DNA of 64,000 bases from Anaerolineaceae bacterium. GTDB lineage: Bacteria > Chloroflexota > Anaerolineae > Anaerolineales > Anaerolineaceae. A program made the position numbers and the translations under genes. Shown here in pieces: positions 53,587 through 62,689 of the stretch. Below the pieces are notes generated by a model that saw nothing but the letters and a program-made list of their open reading frames with translations, was not told the DNA's origin and did no database searches. The stretch spans positions 744,001 to 808,000 of the forward strand of contig JAENZD010000001.1 in NCBI GenBank assembly GCA_016841445.1. The letters are read 5' to 3'. Position 1 is the first letter of the stretch, and the number at the start of each line of letters is the position of its first letter.

Positions 53587-54843
53587 ATGACAGCCAGTGT
53601 CCGATTAATGAGCGAAAGAATGAATCAGAAGTCCTACCAAAGCAGTATGGAAATCTCATCTGCAGAGGCAGTACTCCTGGATGGTATTCGTAGACATCAA
53701 GCACTAACCAAGAATGACCTTGTTGCGTTAACCGATTTTTCAAGATCAAAAATTGCTGGATGTGTAAATTCGCTTCTTGAAAAGAAAATTTTAACCAAGG
53801 ATGGTTATAGCGATAATACCGGAGGCAGAAGGTCTGTCCTGTATACCCTAAATGGAAAAAGGGGATTGTTGTTTGGCGCAGATATTGGTGCTACGAGTAT
53901 CGATTTGATTATTACAGATTTGAACCGCAAGGTTCTTGCTCGTTATTCCGAATCTGCGCTTGTTTCTGAAGGGCCGCAAAAAGTTCTGGACCGCGTTACT
54001 GGGCTGTTTATAGAACTCGTAGAGAAACATGGATTATCGAATCGGCCGGTCCTTGCTTTTGGGGTTGGCGTGCCCGGTCCTGTGAATTTCAAAGAAGGAA
54101 TGGTTGTCTCTCCGCCAATTATGCCCGGATGGGATCAGTTCCCGATTGTCGATTACCTAAACGAGCAATGGCCAGATACACTTATCATCATTGATAATGA
54201 TGTTAATATCATGGCACTGGGCGAATATACAAATCAAGAGGGTCGTGATCGCAAGAATATCATTTTCATTAAGATAGGGACAGGGATCGGCGCAGGGATC
54301 ATATCGAACGGAGAAATATATCGAGGTTCTTCCGGATGCGCTGGAGATATTGGGCATATTTGCGTTGACAAGAACGGTCCTATTTGTCCCTGTGGCAACA
54401 GGGGATGCCTTGAAGTCTTGGCCGGTGGTGCAGCGATTGCTGAACGGGTGATGAGAGCCGTCAGGGAAGGAAAATCCCCAATTCTGCGGAAATATTTGGA
54501 TAAAAATAGCGGCAAATTAACGGCAAAAGAGGTAGGGGCAGCGGCTAAAGAAGGTGATGAAACCTCGATAGAGATTATCCGCGAAAGTGGACGGCTGATT
54601 GGTGAAGTTCTGGCTGTATTGGTGAATTTTTACAATCCTGGAAGGATTGTGATTGGCGGTGGTGTTAGCAAATTTGGAAATCTCCTTCTCGCTTCGATCC
54701 GCCAGTCTGTTTTAAAGAGGTCGCTTCCGCTGGCAACAAAAGACTTGCCAATTGTTTTCTCAACAATCATAGATGATGCTGGTGTTTTTGGAGCGATCAA
54801 TTTAGCTTTGGATCAATTACTAATTCGACAGATAAGTGACTGA
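53587..54843 (+). CDS. ROK-family transcriptional regulator
   Basis: This 418-residue NagC/XylR-type regulator has an N-terminal winged helix (about 26–80: LTKNDLVALTDFSRSKIAGCVNSLLEKK) and a ROK sugar-binding domain: FGADIGATSIDLIITD, GVGVPGPVN, IKIGTGIGAGIISNGEIYRG, the zinc motif CPCGNRGCLE and VIGGGVSKFG. It probably senses the imported sugar and controls the downstream ABC importer. The start is uncertain: ATG 53587, 53608 or 53620, none with a strong site. It has its own promoter and dyad. Confidence 0.88.
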   Translation: MTASVRLMSERMNQKSYQSSMEISSAEAVLLDGIRRHQALTKNDLVALTDFSRSKIAGCVNSLLEKKILTKDGYSDNTGGRRSVLYTLNGKRGLLFGADIGATSIDLIITDLNRKVLARYSESALVSEGPQKVLDRVTGLFIELVEKHGLSNRPVLAFGVGVPGPVNFKEGMVVSPPIMPGWDQFPIVDYLNEQWPDTLIIIDNDVNIMALGEYTNQEGRDRKNIIFIKIGTGIGAGIISNGEIYRGSSGCAGDIGHICVDKNGPICPCGNRGCLEVLAGGAAIAERVMRAVREGKSPILRKYLDKNSGKLTAKEVGAAAKEGDETSIEIIRESGRLIGEVLAVLVNFYNPGRIVIGGGVSKFGNLLLASIRQSVLKRSLPLATKDLPIVFSTIIDDAGVFGAINLALDQLLIRQISD

Positions 54844-54863
54844 GGAGAATTTTGGAGAAATTG

Positions 54864-55709
54864 ATGAAATTTGGTATTAATACCTTTGTCTGGGTTTCAC
54901 CATTTAGAACAGAGGTTGCAGAGGAGATTGTAGAAAAAGTAAAGGGTATTGGTTTTGATATCTTGGAGATCTCCATTGAAGACCCGTCTTTGGTTAATGT
55001 CGATAAGGTTAAAGCAGTTTTAGAGGAGAAGAGCCTGGATGTGGTCGTATGTGGTGCCTTTGGATTATCGCGAAATTTATGCAGTGAAAATCCGGAATTG
55101 GTTCAGAACGCCAAGGTATATATAAAATGGTTGGTAGATGCTGCCGAGAGCCTCGGTGCTAAAGTTGTTGCTGGTCCAATGTATTCCTCAGTAGGAAAAG
55201 CTCATTATGACAATCCGTCTGAGCGTGAGAAAGAATGGAAAAGAGCTGTTGTCAATATGCGCGAGATGGCAGATTATGCTGAAAGTAAAGGCGTAAAATT
55301 GGCATTGGAAGCACTGAATCGATTTGAGACAGATATGATCAATGTCGTTTCGCAAGGATTGGATTTCATTAATGAAGTTGGCAGGGAAAATGTTGGATTA
55401 CATTTAGATACTTTCCACATGCACCTTGAAGAAAAATCTAGTGCTGATGCAATCAGAATGGCAGGAGACAGGATATTCCATTTCCATGCTTGCGAAAATG
55501 ACCGTGGTGTACCCGGAACGGGTCAGGTGCGGTGGGATGAGATATTCCAAGCCCTCAAGGATGTCGATTATCCTGGGCCCATTGTGATTGAGTCTTTTTC
55601 ACAGGATGTAAAAGAAATTGCAAGGGCTGTTTGCATTTGGCGGGAAATTGCGCCAAGTCAGGATGCAATTGCCATTGAAGGATTGAAATTTCTCAAAGCA
55701 AACATTTAA
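54864..55709 (+). CDS. D-tagatose 3-epimerase/D-psicose 3-epimerase family enzyme
   Basis: This 281-residue TIM-barrel epimerase has ligands Glu149 (LALEALNRFE), Asp182 (HLDTFHM), His208 (FHFHAC) and Glu243 (VIESFS), each offset by exactly three from the Pseudomonas cichorii enzyme (152, 185, 211, 246) as I recall them. NDRGVPGTGQVRWDEIF is also typical. It would interconvert ketohexoses at C3. ATG 54864 follows GGAG; a TTG extension (54852) overlaps that site. Confidence 0.9.
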   Translation: MKFGINTFVWVSPFRTEVAEEIVEKVKGIGFDILEISIEDPSLVNVDKVKAVLEEKSLDVVVCGAFGLSRNLCSENPELVQNAKVYIKWLVDAAESLGAKVVAGPMYSSVGKAHYDNPSEREKEWKRAVVNMREMADYAESKGVKLALEALNRFETDMINVVSQGLDFINEVGRENVGLHLDTFHMHLEEKSSADAIRMAGDRIFHFHACENDRGVPGTGQVRWDEIFQALKDVDYPGPIVIESFSQDVKEIARAVCIWREIAPSQDAIAIEGLKFLKANI

Positions 55710-55737
55710 GTAAAATATTGTTAATGAGGATAGATTT

Positions 55738-57315
55738 ATGTCAGAAGAAGAGAAACAGAAAATGGTGAATGAGCAAAAGCCTTTGATGGAAGTCCGAAAC
55801 ATTACAAAAAAGTTTCCTGGCGTTGTTGCTCTGGATGATGTGTCGGTGAAATTTTGTCCTGGTGAGGTTCATGCTGTCGTAGGTGAAAATGGTGCCGGGA
55901 AATCGACCCTAATGAAGATTATGTCAGGTGCGTATGTTCCTGATAAAGGTGAGATGTTCCTGGAAGGTGAGGAGGTTGAATTCTCCCACCCGGTACAAGC
56001 TTTTGAAAAAGGGATCAGTATAATTTACCAGGAGTTTAACTTGCTCCCCGAAAGGTCAGTTGCACAGAATATTTTCTTGGGACGAGAACCAACTGTCTTG
56101 GGGGTCGTTGATAACCGGCGAATGCGGGAGATGGCACGAAATATTCTGGCCGATATAGGTGTTGAAGGTGCAATCCCTGCTTCGAAACTGGTCGGTGATC
56201 TCTCTGTTGCTGAACAGCAGCAGGTGGAAATTGCAAAGGCAATTTCCCTGGACGCTAAGATCCTTATTATGGATGAACCGACTGCGGCTTTAACGATTAA
56301 TGAAGTGAAAATGCTCGATGAATTGATCTCACGATTGAAGGAACGTGGGATTGCCATCATTTTTATCTCACATCGATTGGCTGAGGTCTTTGAGATATCT
56401 GACAAGATCACTGTTCTTAAGGATGGAAAACTTGTTGGAACTGTCCAAACAGATGAGGTTACATCCGAAGGTATCGTAAGCATGATGGTTGGCCGTATCC
56501 TTGACCACTATTTTCCTCCGCTTGGTAGCCTCGAAGATTTTGGTGAAGTTGTATTAAGTGTAAAAAATGCATCAAATGATTTTCTGAAGAATATTAATTT
56601 TGAACTAAAGAAGGGTGAGGTTCTTGGTGTTGCTGGTCTCCAGGGATCAGGAAGAACGGAATTGGCTCAAGCCATATTTGGGGTGGTTCCTTTCAAGACC
56701 GGATCAATCTCGCTGAATGGTAAGGATCAACTGATTAAATCTCCTGCAACAGCGATCAAGAAACAAATGGGATTTGTTACAGAAGATCGAAAATCTGAAG
56801 GGCTCTGCCCTCAGCAGCCGATTCGGGATAATATTTTATTGACCGTCCGTTCAATCCAAACCATGTTGACGCCCATTTCAAAGGATGGGATTCGCAGGTC
56901 TCCGGACCTTGTTCCTCGTTTGGGAGAAGAGGTAGATATTCGAACCGATTCTTATGATCGTGAGGTTCAATTCCTGAGTGGTGGTAACCAACAGAAAGTT
57001 ATCCTTTCAAAATGGTTAGCCTCTGAAGCGTCCGTCTTTCTATTCGATGAACCGACAAGAGGGATTGATGTTCAGGCGAAGGCAAGCATACATGATATGA
57101 TACGGGACCTGACCAAACAGGGTCGAGCGGTGTTGATGATATCATCTGAACTCCCTGAAATCATCGGGATGAGCGATCGTATTCTTGTTATGCATGATGG
57201 TTCGATTGCTGGGGAGCTTCCTCCGGAATCCAGTGAATTGGATATCATGCTGCTGGCTACCGGACAGAATGGGAATAATGGGTCAATTAAATCAGGGGCA
57301 AAAGGAGAGAATTAA
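55738..57315 (+). CDS. Ribose/sugar ABC importer ATPase (RbsA/MglA type)
   Basis: This 525-residue ATPase has two nucleotide-binding domains. The first has Walker A GENGAGKST (49–57), LSVAEQQQVEIAKAI and MDEPTAAL. The second has the degenerate GLQGSGRTEL loop, SGGNQQKVILSKWL and FDEPTRGID. This layout is specific for CUT2 sugar importers. It is encoded between the epimerase gene (28 nt) and two permease genes. Confidence 0.95.
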   Translation: MSEEEKQKMVNEQKPLMEVRNITKKFPGVVALDDVSVKFCPGEVHAVVGENGAGKSTLMKIMSGAYVPDKGEMFLEGEEVEFSHPVQAFEKGISIIYQEFNLLPERSVAQNIFLGREPTVLGVVDNRRMREMARNILADIGVEGAIPASKLVGDLSVAEQQQVEIAKAISLDAKILIMDEPTAALTINEVKMLDELISRLKERGIAIIFISHRLAEVFEISDKITVLKDGKLVGTVQTDEVTSEGIVSMMVGRILDHYFPPLGSLEDFGEVVLSVKNASNDFLKNINFELKKGEVLGVAGLQGSGRTELAQAIFGVVPFKTGSISLNGKDQLIKSPATAIKKQMGFVTEDRKSEGLCPQQPIRDNILLTVRSIQTMLTPISKDGIRRSPDLVPRLGEEVDIRTDSYDREVQFLSGGNQQKVILSKWLASEASVFLFDEPTRGIDVQAKASIHDMIRDLTKQGRAVLMISSELPEIIGMSDRILVMHDGSIAGELPPESSELDIMLLATGQNGNNGSIKSGAKGEN

Positions 57316-57316
57316 T

Positions 57317-58312
57317 ATGACAACTACGACAGCCAATGGCAGGGGTCTGAAGAAATTCTTCCGCTCCGTTAGTATTCCACCCGTTTATTACTTTTTAATA
57401 GTCATTTTCTTGGGTGGTGGTTTGCTTGATTTGTTCTATGCTGGGGGCCAAATCTTTGGTAACACTGCGATCATGCTGAATATTCTTGTACGCTCAGTTG
57501 CATTGGGTATTGTGGCAGTTGGGCAAACAATGGTCATTGTGGGTGGATCTATTGACCTCTCGGTTGTATTTGTCATCAGCCTGACATCAGTGATGTCGTC
57601 CTACATCATGCAGGGTGAGACCAGCAATGTTCCCAAAGCCATCCTGTTAGTATTTCTAATGGGTGCAGGTGTTGGGTTGGTGAACGGCTTGATCATAACC
57701 AAATTAAAAGTCAACTCATTTATCACAACATTAGGCACCAGTTTGATTATTTCCGGCATCATTAACAGCACTTTTTCTAACTGGGCAGGCAGTGTCCCGC
57801 GCAGTTTTGAATTCTTTGGATATGCTACGATTGGGCCGGTTCCGTTTTCAGTGATCATACTATTCCTAATGATATTTGCGGGTTGGTTTGTACTTTCACG
57901 GACGAAATTTGGCGCTCACCTTTACGGAGTAGGCGGTAATGAAGAAGTCGCAAGGCTTTCTGGTCTGCGTACAGATCGGGTTTTGATCATTGCGCATATC
58001 ATCTGCAGTTTGACGGCTGTTCTGACTGGGTTGTTCATTGTCAGTCGATTGAGAGCAGGAGCACCATGGGTCGGTCCAGATGGCTATTATGATTTGGAGT
58101 CAATTGCGACAACGGTTGTTGGCGGAACGTTGCTTGCAGGTGGTAAGGGTGGTGTTTGGGGTACATTGGCTGGCGTTCTAATATTCAGTATATTGGATAC
58201 CACCTTCAATCAATTGGGTGTCAATCCATACCTCTCAATCGTCTTTCGTGGTTTGATCATTGTTTTGGCGGTTGCGAGTTATACGATCCGTTCGAAGAAA
58301 GAAGCGGCTTAA
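57317..58312 (+). CDS. Sugar ABC importer permease 1 (RbsC-like)
   Basis: This 331-residue membrane protein has about ten helices and CUT2 permease motifs: GQTMVIVGGSIDLSVVFVISL, NGLIITKLKVNSFITTLGT, GGNEEVARLSGLRTDR and ATTVVGGTLLAGGKGGVWGT. ATG 57317 lies 1 nt after the ATPase stop with AAAGGAG upstream; longer in-frame starts run inside the ATPase gene and are not credible. Confidence 0.93.
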   Translation: MTTTTANGRGLKKFFRSVSIPPVYYFLIVIFLGGGLLDLFYAGGQIFGNTAIMLNILVRSVALGIVAVGQTMVIVGGSIDLSVVFVISLTSVMSSYIMQGETSNVPKAILLVFLMGAGVGLVNGLIITKLKVNSFITTLGTSLIISGIINSTFSNWAGSVPRSFEFFGYATIGPVPFSVIILFLMIFAGWFVLSRTKFGAHLYGVGGNEEVARLSGLRTDRVLIIAHIICSLTAVLTGLFIVSRLRAGAPWVGPDGYYDLESIATTVVGGTLLAGGKGGVWGTLAGVLIFSILDTTFNQLGVNPYLSIVFRGLIIVLAVASYTIRSKKEAA

Positions 58313-58323
58313 GGAGAAAATTC

Positions 58324-59328
58324 ATGACAACTTCCGCAGTAACAGAAAAGAACAGTTTTATGAAAGTATTATCAAATATTTGGGAATTAGTAAAGAAGAT
58401 TCCCCCTGTATTCCCAATCTTTTTTGTTTTATTTATTATTGTAAGTCTCCTGAGCCCGACATACTCCACGGCAAATGGTGTCATGGCATTCTTACGACGT
58501 ACCGCCCCCCTTGGAATCTTGGCGATTGGCCAGATGATCGTTCTGGCTACGGGTGGCTTTGATCTGTCGATGGGTTCTATTGTAACCCTAGTGTGTCTTG
58601 TAAGTTCTTTGCTTTTGGCGAATGATGAAGCAAATACTTACCCCACAATTGGATTGATGCTTCTTCTTGGCGCCGGCATTGGACTTTTTAATGGGTTTGT
58701 GGTGACCTTTTTGAAGGTGCCATCCTTTATTGCCACTCTTGGCACGATGTTAGCCGTCAGAGGAGCCGCTTTATATTGGGTAGGCGGCGCGCCTAAAGGA
58801 TATTTCACAGATAACTTCCGTATGTGGGGGCGGGGCTATATTGAAAATGTGCCTCTAGTCGGAAGGTTCCCGATCGGATTGATCGTTTTGATTGTAGTTG
58901 GACTGATCAGCTGGTTTGCATTCCACAGGACCAATTATGGAAAGCAAATATTGGCCATAGGAGATAATGTCAGGGCCGCAAAATTATCAGGTGTCAAGGT
59001 CCGATTGGTCAGAATGTCTGCATTTATGGTCTCAGCGGTCTTGGCTGTGATTGGCGGAGTCATGATCGGCGGCTATGGTGGCGTAAACGTATCCATTGGT
59101 GAAGGGTTGGAGATGGACGCAATTGCAGCCGCAGTCGTCGGGGGTGTGCTTTTGGGTGGGGGCAAAGGCGCAGTAGTGCCCGTCGTATTTGGTGCATACA
59201 CTTTGGAAATTTTATTCAGTATGTTAAACCTTCTAGGATTGCCCAAACCTTATAAAGACAGCATCCAGGGTTTGATCATCATTGGCGCAGTGGCGTATGT
59301 GGCCATCAGCCAGAGAAAGAAACGTTAA
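58324..59328 (+). CDS. Sugar ABC importer permease 2 (RbsC-like)
   Basis: This 334-residue CUT2 permease is a paralogue of the preceding one: GQMIVLATGGFDLSMGSIVTL, NGFVVTFLKVPSFIATLGTM, GDNVRAAKLSGVKVR, and AAAVVGGVLLGGGKGAVVPV. Most ribose-type systems use one permease gene; two in tandem suggest a heterodimer. ATG 58324 follows AAGGAG, 11 nt after the previous stop. Confidence 0.93.
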   Translation: MTTSAVTEKNSFMKVLSNIWELVKKIPPVFPIFFVLFIIVSLLSPTYSTANGVMAFLRRTAPLGILAIGQMIVLATGGFDLSMGSIVTLVCLVSSLLLANDEANTYPTIGLMLLLGAGIGLFNGFVVTFLKVPSFIATLGTMLAVRGAALYWVGGAPKGYFTDNFRMWGRGYIENVPLVGRFPIGLIVLIVVGLISWFAFHRTNYGKQILAIGDNVRAAKLSGVKVRLVRMSAFMVSAVLAVIGGVMIGGYGGVNVSIGEGLEMDAIAAAVVGGVLLGGGKGAVVPVVFGAYTLEILFSMLNLLGLPKPYKDSIQGLIIIGAVAYVAISQRKKR

Positions 59329-59331
59329 GTT

Positions 59332-59340
59332 TGTTATAAT
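59332..59340 (+). promoter_or_regulatory. Secondary extended -10 promoter for the sugar-binding protein
   Basis: TGTTATAAT with no visible -35, about 97 nt upstream of the receptor gene. The same 9-mer forms the -10 at 49806 and 53409. Confidence 0.5.
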
Positions 59341-59436
59341 TTATAGTAAGGAGGTGGTGCTGTATAAAAATGAGAAGGTTCTGTTCGACCAAGTTTGTCC
59401 TTTAGAATCTATACATTAATTGGAGGAGTAAATCTA

Positions 59437-60741
59437 ATGAAAAAAAGTTTGTTGTTTGTTGTTTCTTTAATTGTTGTTATGGCGATGGTTTTAACAGCCT
59501 GTGCGAAGGAAGAAGTAGCACCCGAAGTTGAAGAAACAGAAGAAACGGTTGTTGAAGAACCGGAAGAAGAGGTAGTTGCGGAAAGCCCCGGCCTTCAGAT
59601 GGAATCAGCGGTAGTTGCAGCTCAATTCTTCAGCATGGATGATTATAATCAGTCCCTTGAATGGATGGCCAACGAACCCGTCAATCCCGACGATCCGATC
59701 TATCTACAGTATTTGTTAGAAGATCCAACCTCTATTGCGGACTATCCACAATATGAGCAAAAAGATGGTCCTTATAACATCTGCTTCTCTAATGCTGGTG
59801 TTAATAATCCCTGGCGTGTGGTTGGTTATACAACAATGGGGGAACAGGTTCTTCAGCTTCAGGATGAGGGCGTCATTGATAACTTCTATCATATCGATGC
59901 TCAGGGCAGCGATGAAAAACAGATTGCTGACATTGAAGATATCATCAGCAACCCCGGTCAATGTGACCTCCTGATCGTTTCCCCCAACACCAGTGAAGCC
60001 CTCACGCCTGTTGTTGAACAGGCTTGTGAAGTGCTGCCGGTTGTGATGTTTGACCGCTATGCATTCACAGACTGTCCAGTTGTTTCTGAGCGCCCGATCG
60101 GCGGTTATGCTTTCGGTATTTCCGGCGCGGAGTTTATTGTTGATACCCTTGGTGAAGAAGGCGGCAATGTTTTGGCCATCCGGATCCTCCCAGGTGTAGA
60201 CGTTCTTGAACAGCGATGGGGCGCAGCAAAGGTCATCTTTGAAGAAAATCCACAGCTCAACATCATTGGCGTGGAGTTCTCCGCTTATGACTCATTTGAG
60301 GTCAACACCATCGTGACAGATTACCTGGCACGATTTGGCGAGATTGATGCCGTCTGGATGGATGCCGGCGGTACAGCTGTCAGTATTTTGGAAGCATTTG
60401 AAGATGCTGGTGTAGATTACCCCAAGGCTATGGTTGGTGAAGACCAGAATGACTATTTGGGTTTCTGGAAAGAAAATGGCTTGAACGCGATTGCCCCGAC
60501 CTTCCCGACCTACCAATGGCGAACAGCTGTCTTGGCTTCAGTCATGTTCCTACAGGGTGAGATTGTTCAGCACAATTGGGTCCTGCCCCAGATCCCCGTT
60601 ACTGATGCGAATCTTGATGATTATTACAATCCCGCAATGCCACCTCTGCATTACGCACAGTGCGGCTGCGAGGATATGGTGAATTATCCGGATGCCTGGA
60701 TCAACGTGGATGTTGCCAAGTACGACAACCTCAACGACTAA
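59437..60741 (+). CDS. Sugar ABC importer substrate-binding lipoprotein
   Basis: This 434-residue receptor has a lipoprotein signal (hydrophobic 5–20, lipobox LTAC, Cys22), an acidic Glu/Val spacer (about 24–50), and a Peripla_BP_4 fold: YNICFSNAGVNNPWRVVGYTTM, DEKQIADIEDIISNPGQCDLLIVSP, VVMFDRYAF and DAVWMDAGGTAVSILEAFEDAG. Ligand unknown. The strong GGAGGAG site and a downstream protective hairpin fit high expression of a receptor. Confidence 0.92.
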   Translation: MKKSLLFVVSLIVVMAMVLTACAKEEVAPEVEETEETVVEEPEEEVVAESPGLQMESAVVAAQFFSMDDYNQSLEWMANEPVNPDDPIYLQYLLEDPTSIADYPQYEQKDGPYNICFSNAGVNNPWRVVGYTTMGEQVLQLQDEGVIDNFYHIDAQGSDEKQIADIEDIISNPGQCDLLIVSPNTSEALTPVVEQACEVLPVVMFDRYAFTDCPVVSERPIGGYAFGISGAEFIVDTLGEEGGNVLAIRILPGVDVLEQRWGAAKVIFEENPQLNIIGVEFSAYDSFEVNTIVTDYLARFGEIDAVWMDAGGTAVSILEAFEDAGVDYPKAMVGEDQNDYLGFWKENGLNAIAPTFPTYQWRTAVLASVMFLQGEIVQHNWVLPQIPVTDANLDDYYNPAMPPLHYAQCGCEDMVNYPDAWINVDVAKYDNLND

Positions 60742-60765
60742 GCCTAATAAATAACTAGAATTGAA

Positions 60766-60791
60766 TAGAGCCCGCTTATTAGCGGGCTCTA
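60766..60791 (+). terminator. Hairpin after the receptor gene (attenuator or 3' stabiliser)
   Basis: TAGAGCCCGC (60766–60775) pairs with GCGGGCTCTA (60782–60791) over TTATTA. Only AAATTC follows, so termination is probably partial, allowing reduced expression of the two epimerases downstream. Confidence 0.7.
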
Positions 60792-60820
60792 AATTCATAA
60801 TCTACTGCAAAGGAGGAAGA

Positions 60821-61696
60821 ATGTTGGAAATTGGTTTTCATACCGACGCTTTCAACAGTAGTTATTGGAATTTTGAACAAGCACTGCAGTGGGCAGAAAA
60901 GAACGATGTTCACTGGATTGAGTGTGGTGCGATTGATGGTGTAAGTTGGATTCACGGTTTAGGCTACCAACCACATATAGCACTCTGGGAAGACCCGTTG
61001 ATGTGGCGTGAAAAGGCTGAAAAATACGGTGTTAAATTCTCACAAATTGATGCAGCTTTCCCCATGTCGCTTCCGGAAGGTTCGTCTTTAGGGGTGGAAT
61101 ATATCATTAATACAACCCGCTGGGCTTACCTGGCAGGTTGCACGCACATCGACACGACGGATGATAGATTTGCTCCAAAAGGACTAACCAACGACCAGGC
61201 TATGGATATGATGAAACGTTCCTATGAACAGGTTGTAGAAGTTGCTGAGCGCTATAAGATGATCATTGATATTGAACCGCATGGCTATTACACTACAAAA
61301 CCGGAGTTCATGGAAAAGATGCTTGCTTTTGTCGACACTCCATATTTGCGCATGAATATGGATACTGGGAATACTTTTATTGCAGGGCAGGACCCTGTTT
61401 CTTTTCTGGAAAAATTCAAGGATAAAGTTAGCCATGTTCATATTAAAGATGTTAGTGAATCACTGGCTAAATCATTACGTGGAGAATTAACCGGCATTGC
61501 AGTTAGCAACTGTGCGATCGGTGACGGCGTTAACCGGGAAAATATCGAGAAGTGTGTTGATATCCTGGCTGATGCTGGATTTGATGGTGTGGTCAGCCTG
61601 GAATGTGAAGGTGCTGGTGGTCCGATGATCGAGAAAAGCCTGGCTTACGTTCGGTCTGTTGTTGATAAGGCTAATGAACGAATGACAGCAAATTAA
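60821..61696 (+). CDS. Sugar phosphate isomerase/epimerase-like TIM barrel, B2
   Basis: This 291-residue enzyme has metal segments IIDIEPHGYY, MNMDTGNTF, VHIKDV and VSLECEG, placing it with the DTGN group. The AAAGGAGG site before ATG 60821 is strong; an earlier in-frame ATG overlaps the hairpin. It precedes a close relative at 61729, suggesting that a pair of related enzymes works on consecutive steps or forms a heterodimer. Confidence 0.87.
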   Translation: MLEIGFHTDAFNSSYWNFEQALQWAEKNDVHWIECGAIDGVSWIHGLGYQPHIALWEDPLMWREKAEKYGVKFSQIDAAFPMSLPEGSSLGVEYIINTTRWAYLAGCTHIDTTDDRFAPKGLTNDQAMDMMKRSYEQVVEVAERYKMIIDIEPHGYYTTKPEFMEKMLAFVDTPYLRMNMDTGNTFIAGQDPVSFLEKFKDKVSHVHIKDVSESLAKSLRGELTGIAVSNCAIGDGVNRENIEKCVDILADAGFDGVVSLECEGAGGPMIEKSLAYVRSVVDKANERMTAN

Positions 61697-61728
61697 CGAC
61701 CTTAAAAGAAATTAATTAGGAGGCAAAA

Positions 61729-62565
61729 ATGGGAAAAATATTTCTCGGCGTGAACATGGAATTTGTTCGTGGACATGACAAGCCTTTCGCTTGGGGCGTC
61801 GAAAAAGCCGCAGAGATTGGCTATGATTACGTTGAACCGATGGTGCATTGGGGACGGGAACTGCTCAGTGAAGCAGGTTATTTCCACAGTGTGTCAATGT
61901 ATGACGATCCGTTATGGGTAAAGGATCTTTGTGATAAATTTGGCATAAAATTATCAGGTTTATCTGCCCATACCCCCTTGTGCAAACCAGAGATCAGCGT
62001 TGAATATCTCAAGCAGGCTATTCGATGGGCGGCTGATGCAGGTGCACCGGTTGTGAATACGGACGAAGGTCCGAAACCTACCTGGACATCCAAGGAGATG
62101 GATTATCAATTAATGACCTATACTTTAACGGAAGCCAGTATGGTTGCAGAACGGCATGGGATCAAGATCGGGTTGGAACCCCACCAACAATATAGCAAGT
62201 CCCTGGAAGGTTTGGACAGCATTTATGAGCTGGTTGATTCCCCTGCAATTGGTATTAATTATGATACTGGCAACAGCTATTTGGCTGGAACGACAGATAC
62301 TTATGAATGGCTCCAGCATGTCAATGACCGCTTGATCCATCTACACGCTAAAGATATCAGTTTTGAACAAAGCGGTGAGGAACGCGGAAAAGTAACTGGT
62401 ACTGCTGTTGGTTGTGCCTGTGGTGAAGGTGTCGTTGATTGGAAGCGCGTAATCAGCATTGTGAAGGATTGCCCCAACGATATCGTTTTCAGCGTGGAAT
62501 GTGGTACTGTCCCGGAAGCGATCACAAGCTATGATCATCTCAGCAAGTTGATTGCTGAAGCATAA
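61729..62565 (+). CDS. Sugar phosphate isomerase/epimerase-like TIM barrel, B3
   Basis: This 278-residue enzyme has IGLEPHQQY, INYDTGNSY, LHAKDI and SVECGT as likely ligand segments, plus GTAVGCACGEGVVDWKRV, which parallels the VSNCAIGDGVNREN region of the preceding protein. AGGAGG precedes ATG. Last gene of the plus operon; two hairpins follow. Confidence 0.87.
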   Translation: MGKIFLGVNMEFVRGHDKPFAWGVEKAAEIGYDYVEPMVHWGRELLSEAGYFHSVSMYDDPLWVKDLCDKFGIKLSGLSAHTPLCKPEISVEYLKQAIRWAADAGAPVVNTDEGPKPTWTSKEMDYQLMTYTLTEASMVAERHGIKIGLEPHQQYSKSLEGLDSIYELVDSPAIGINYDTGNSYLAGTTDTYEWLQHVNDRLIHLHAKDISFEQSGEERGKVTGTAVGCACGEGVVDWKRVISIVKDCPNDIVFSVECGTVPEAITSYDHLSKLIAEA

Positions 62566-62586
62566 AAAACCTACTGATTGAAGTGG

Positions 62587-62625
62587 CTAAACGAGGTTGC
62601 CAGGTGGCAATACTTCGTTTAGTTT
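62587..62625 (+). terminator. First of two tandem hairpins ending the plus operon
   Basis: CTAAACGA (62587–62594) pairs with TCGTTTAG (62615–62622), with an inner TTGCC/GGCAA hairpin. A short TTTG tail follows. Confidence 0.5.
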
Positions 62626-62627
62626 GT

Positions 62628-62687
62628 CCGGTTATTGATTGAATTAGAGAATTTCAAATCTAATCAATCAATAACCGGTTTTGTTTT
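62628..62687. terminator. Strong terminator between convergent operons
   Basis: CCGGTTATTGATTG (62628–62641) plus ATTAGA (62643–62648) pairs with TCTAAT (62659–62664) and CAATCAATAACCGG (62665–62678), with one bulged A (62642), then TTTTGTTTT. Confidence 0.9.
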
Positions 62688-62689
62688 AC

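Noticed and set aside
57185-57316. In-frame N-terminal extension of permease 1
   Set aside because: It lies wholly inside the ATPase gene in another frame; ATG 57317 has a proper AAAGGAG site and starts the normal permease N-terminus.
58156-58323. In-frame N-terminal extension of permease 2
   Set aside because: It overlaps the end of permease 1; ATG 58324 follows AAGGAG and gives a family-sized protein.
59345-59404. Mini-frame MRRFCSTKFVL preceded by AAGGAGG
   Set aside because: Spacing from the site to ATG is too long (about 17 nt) and the peptide has no feature; it is probably leader sequence of the receptor mRNA.
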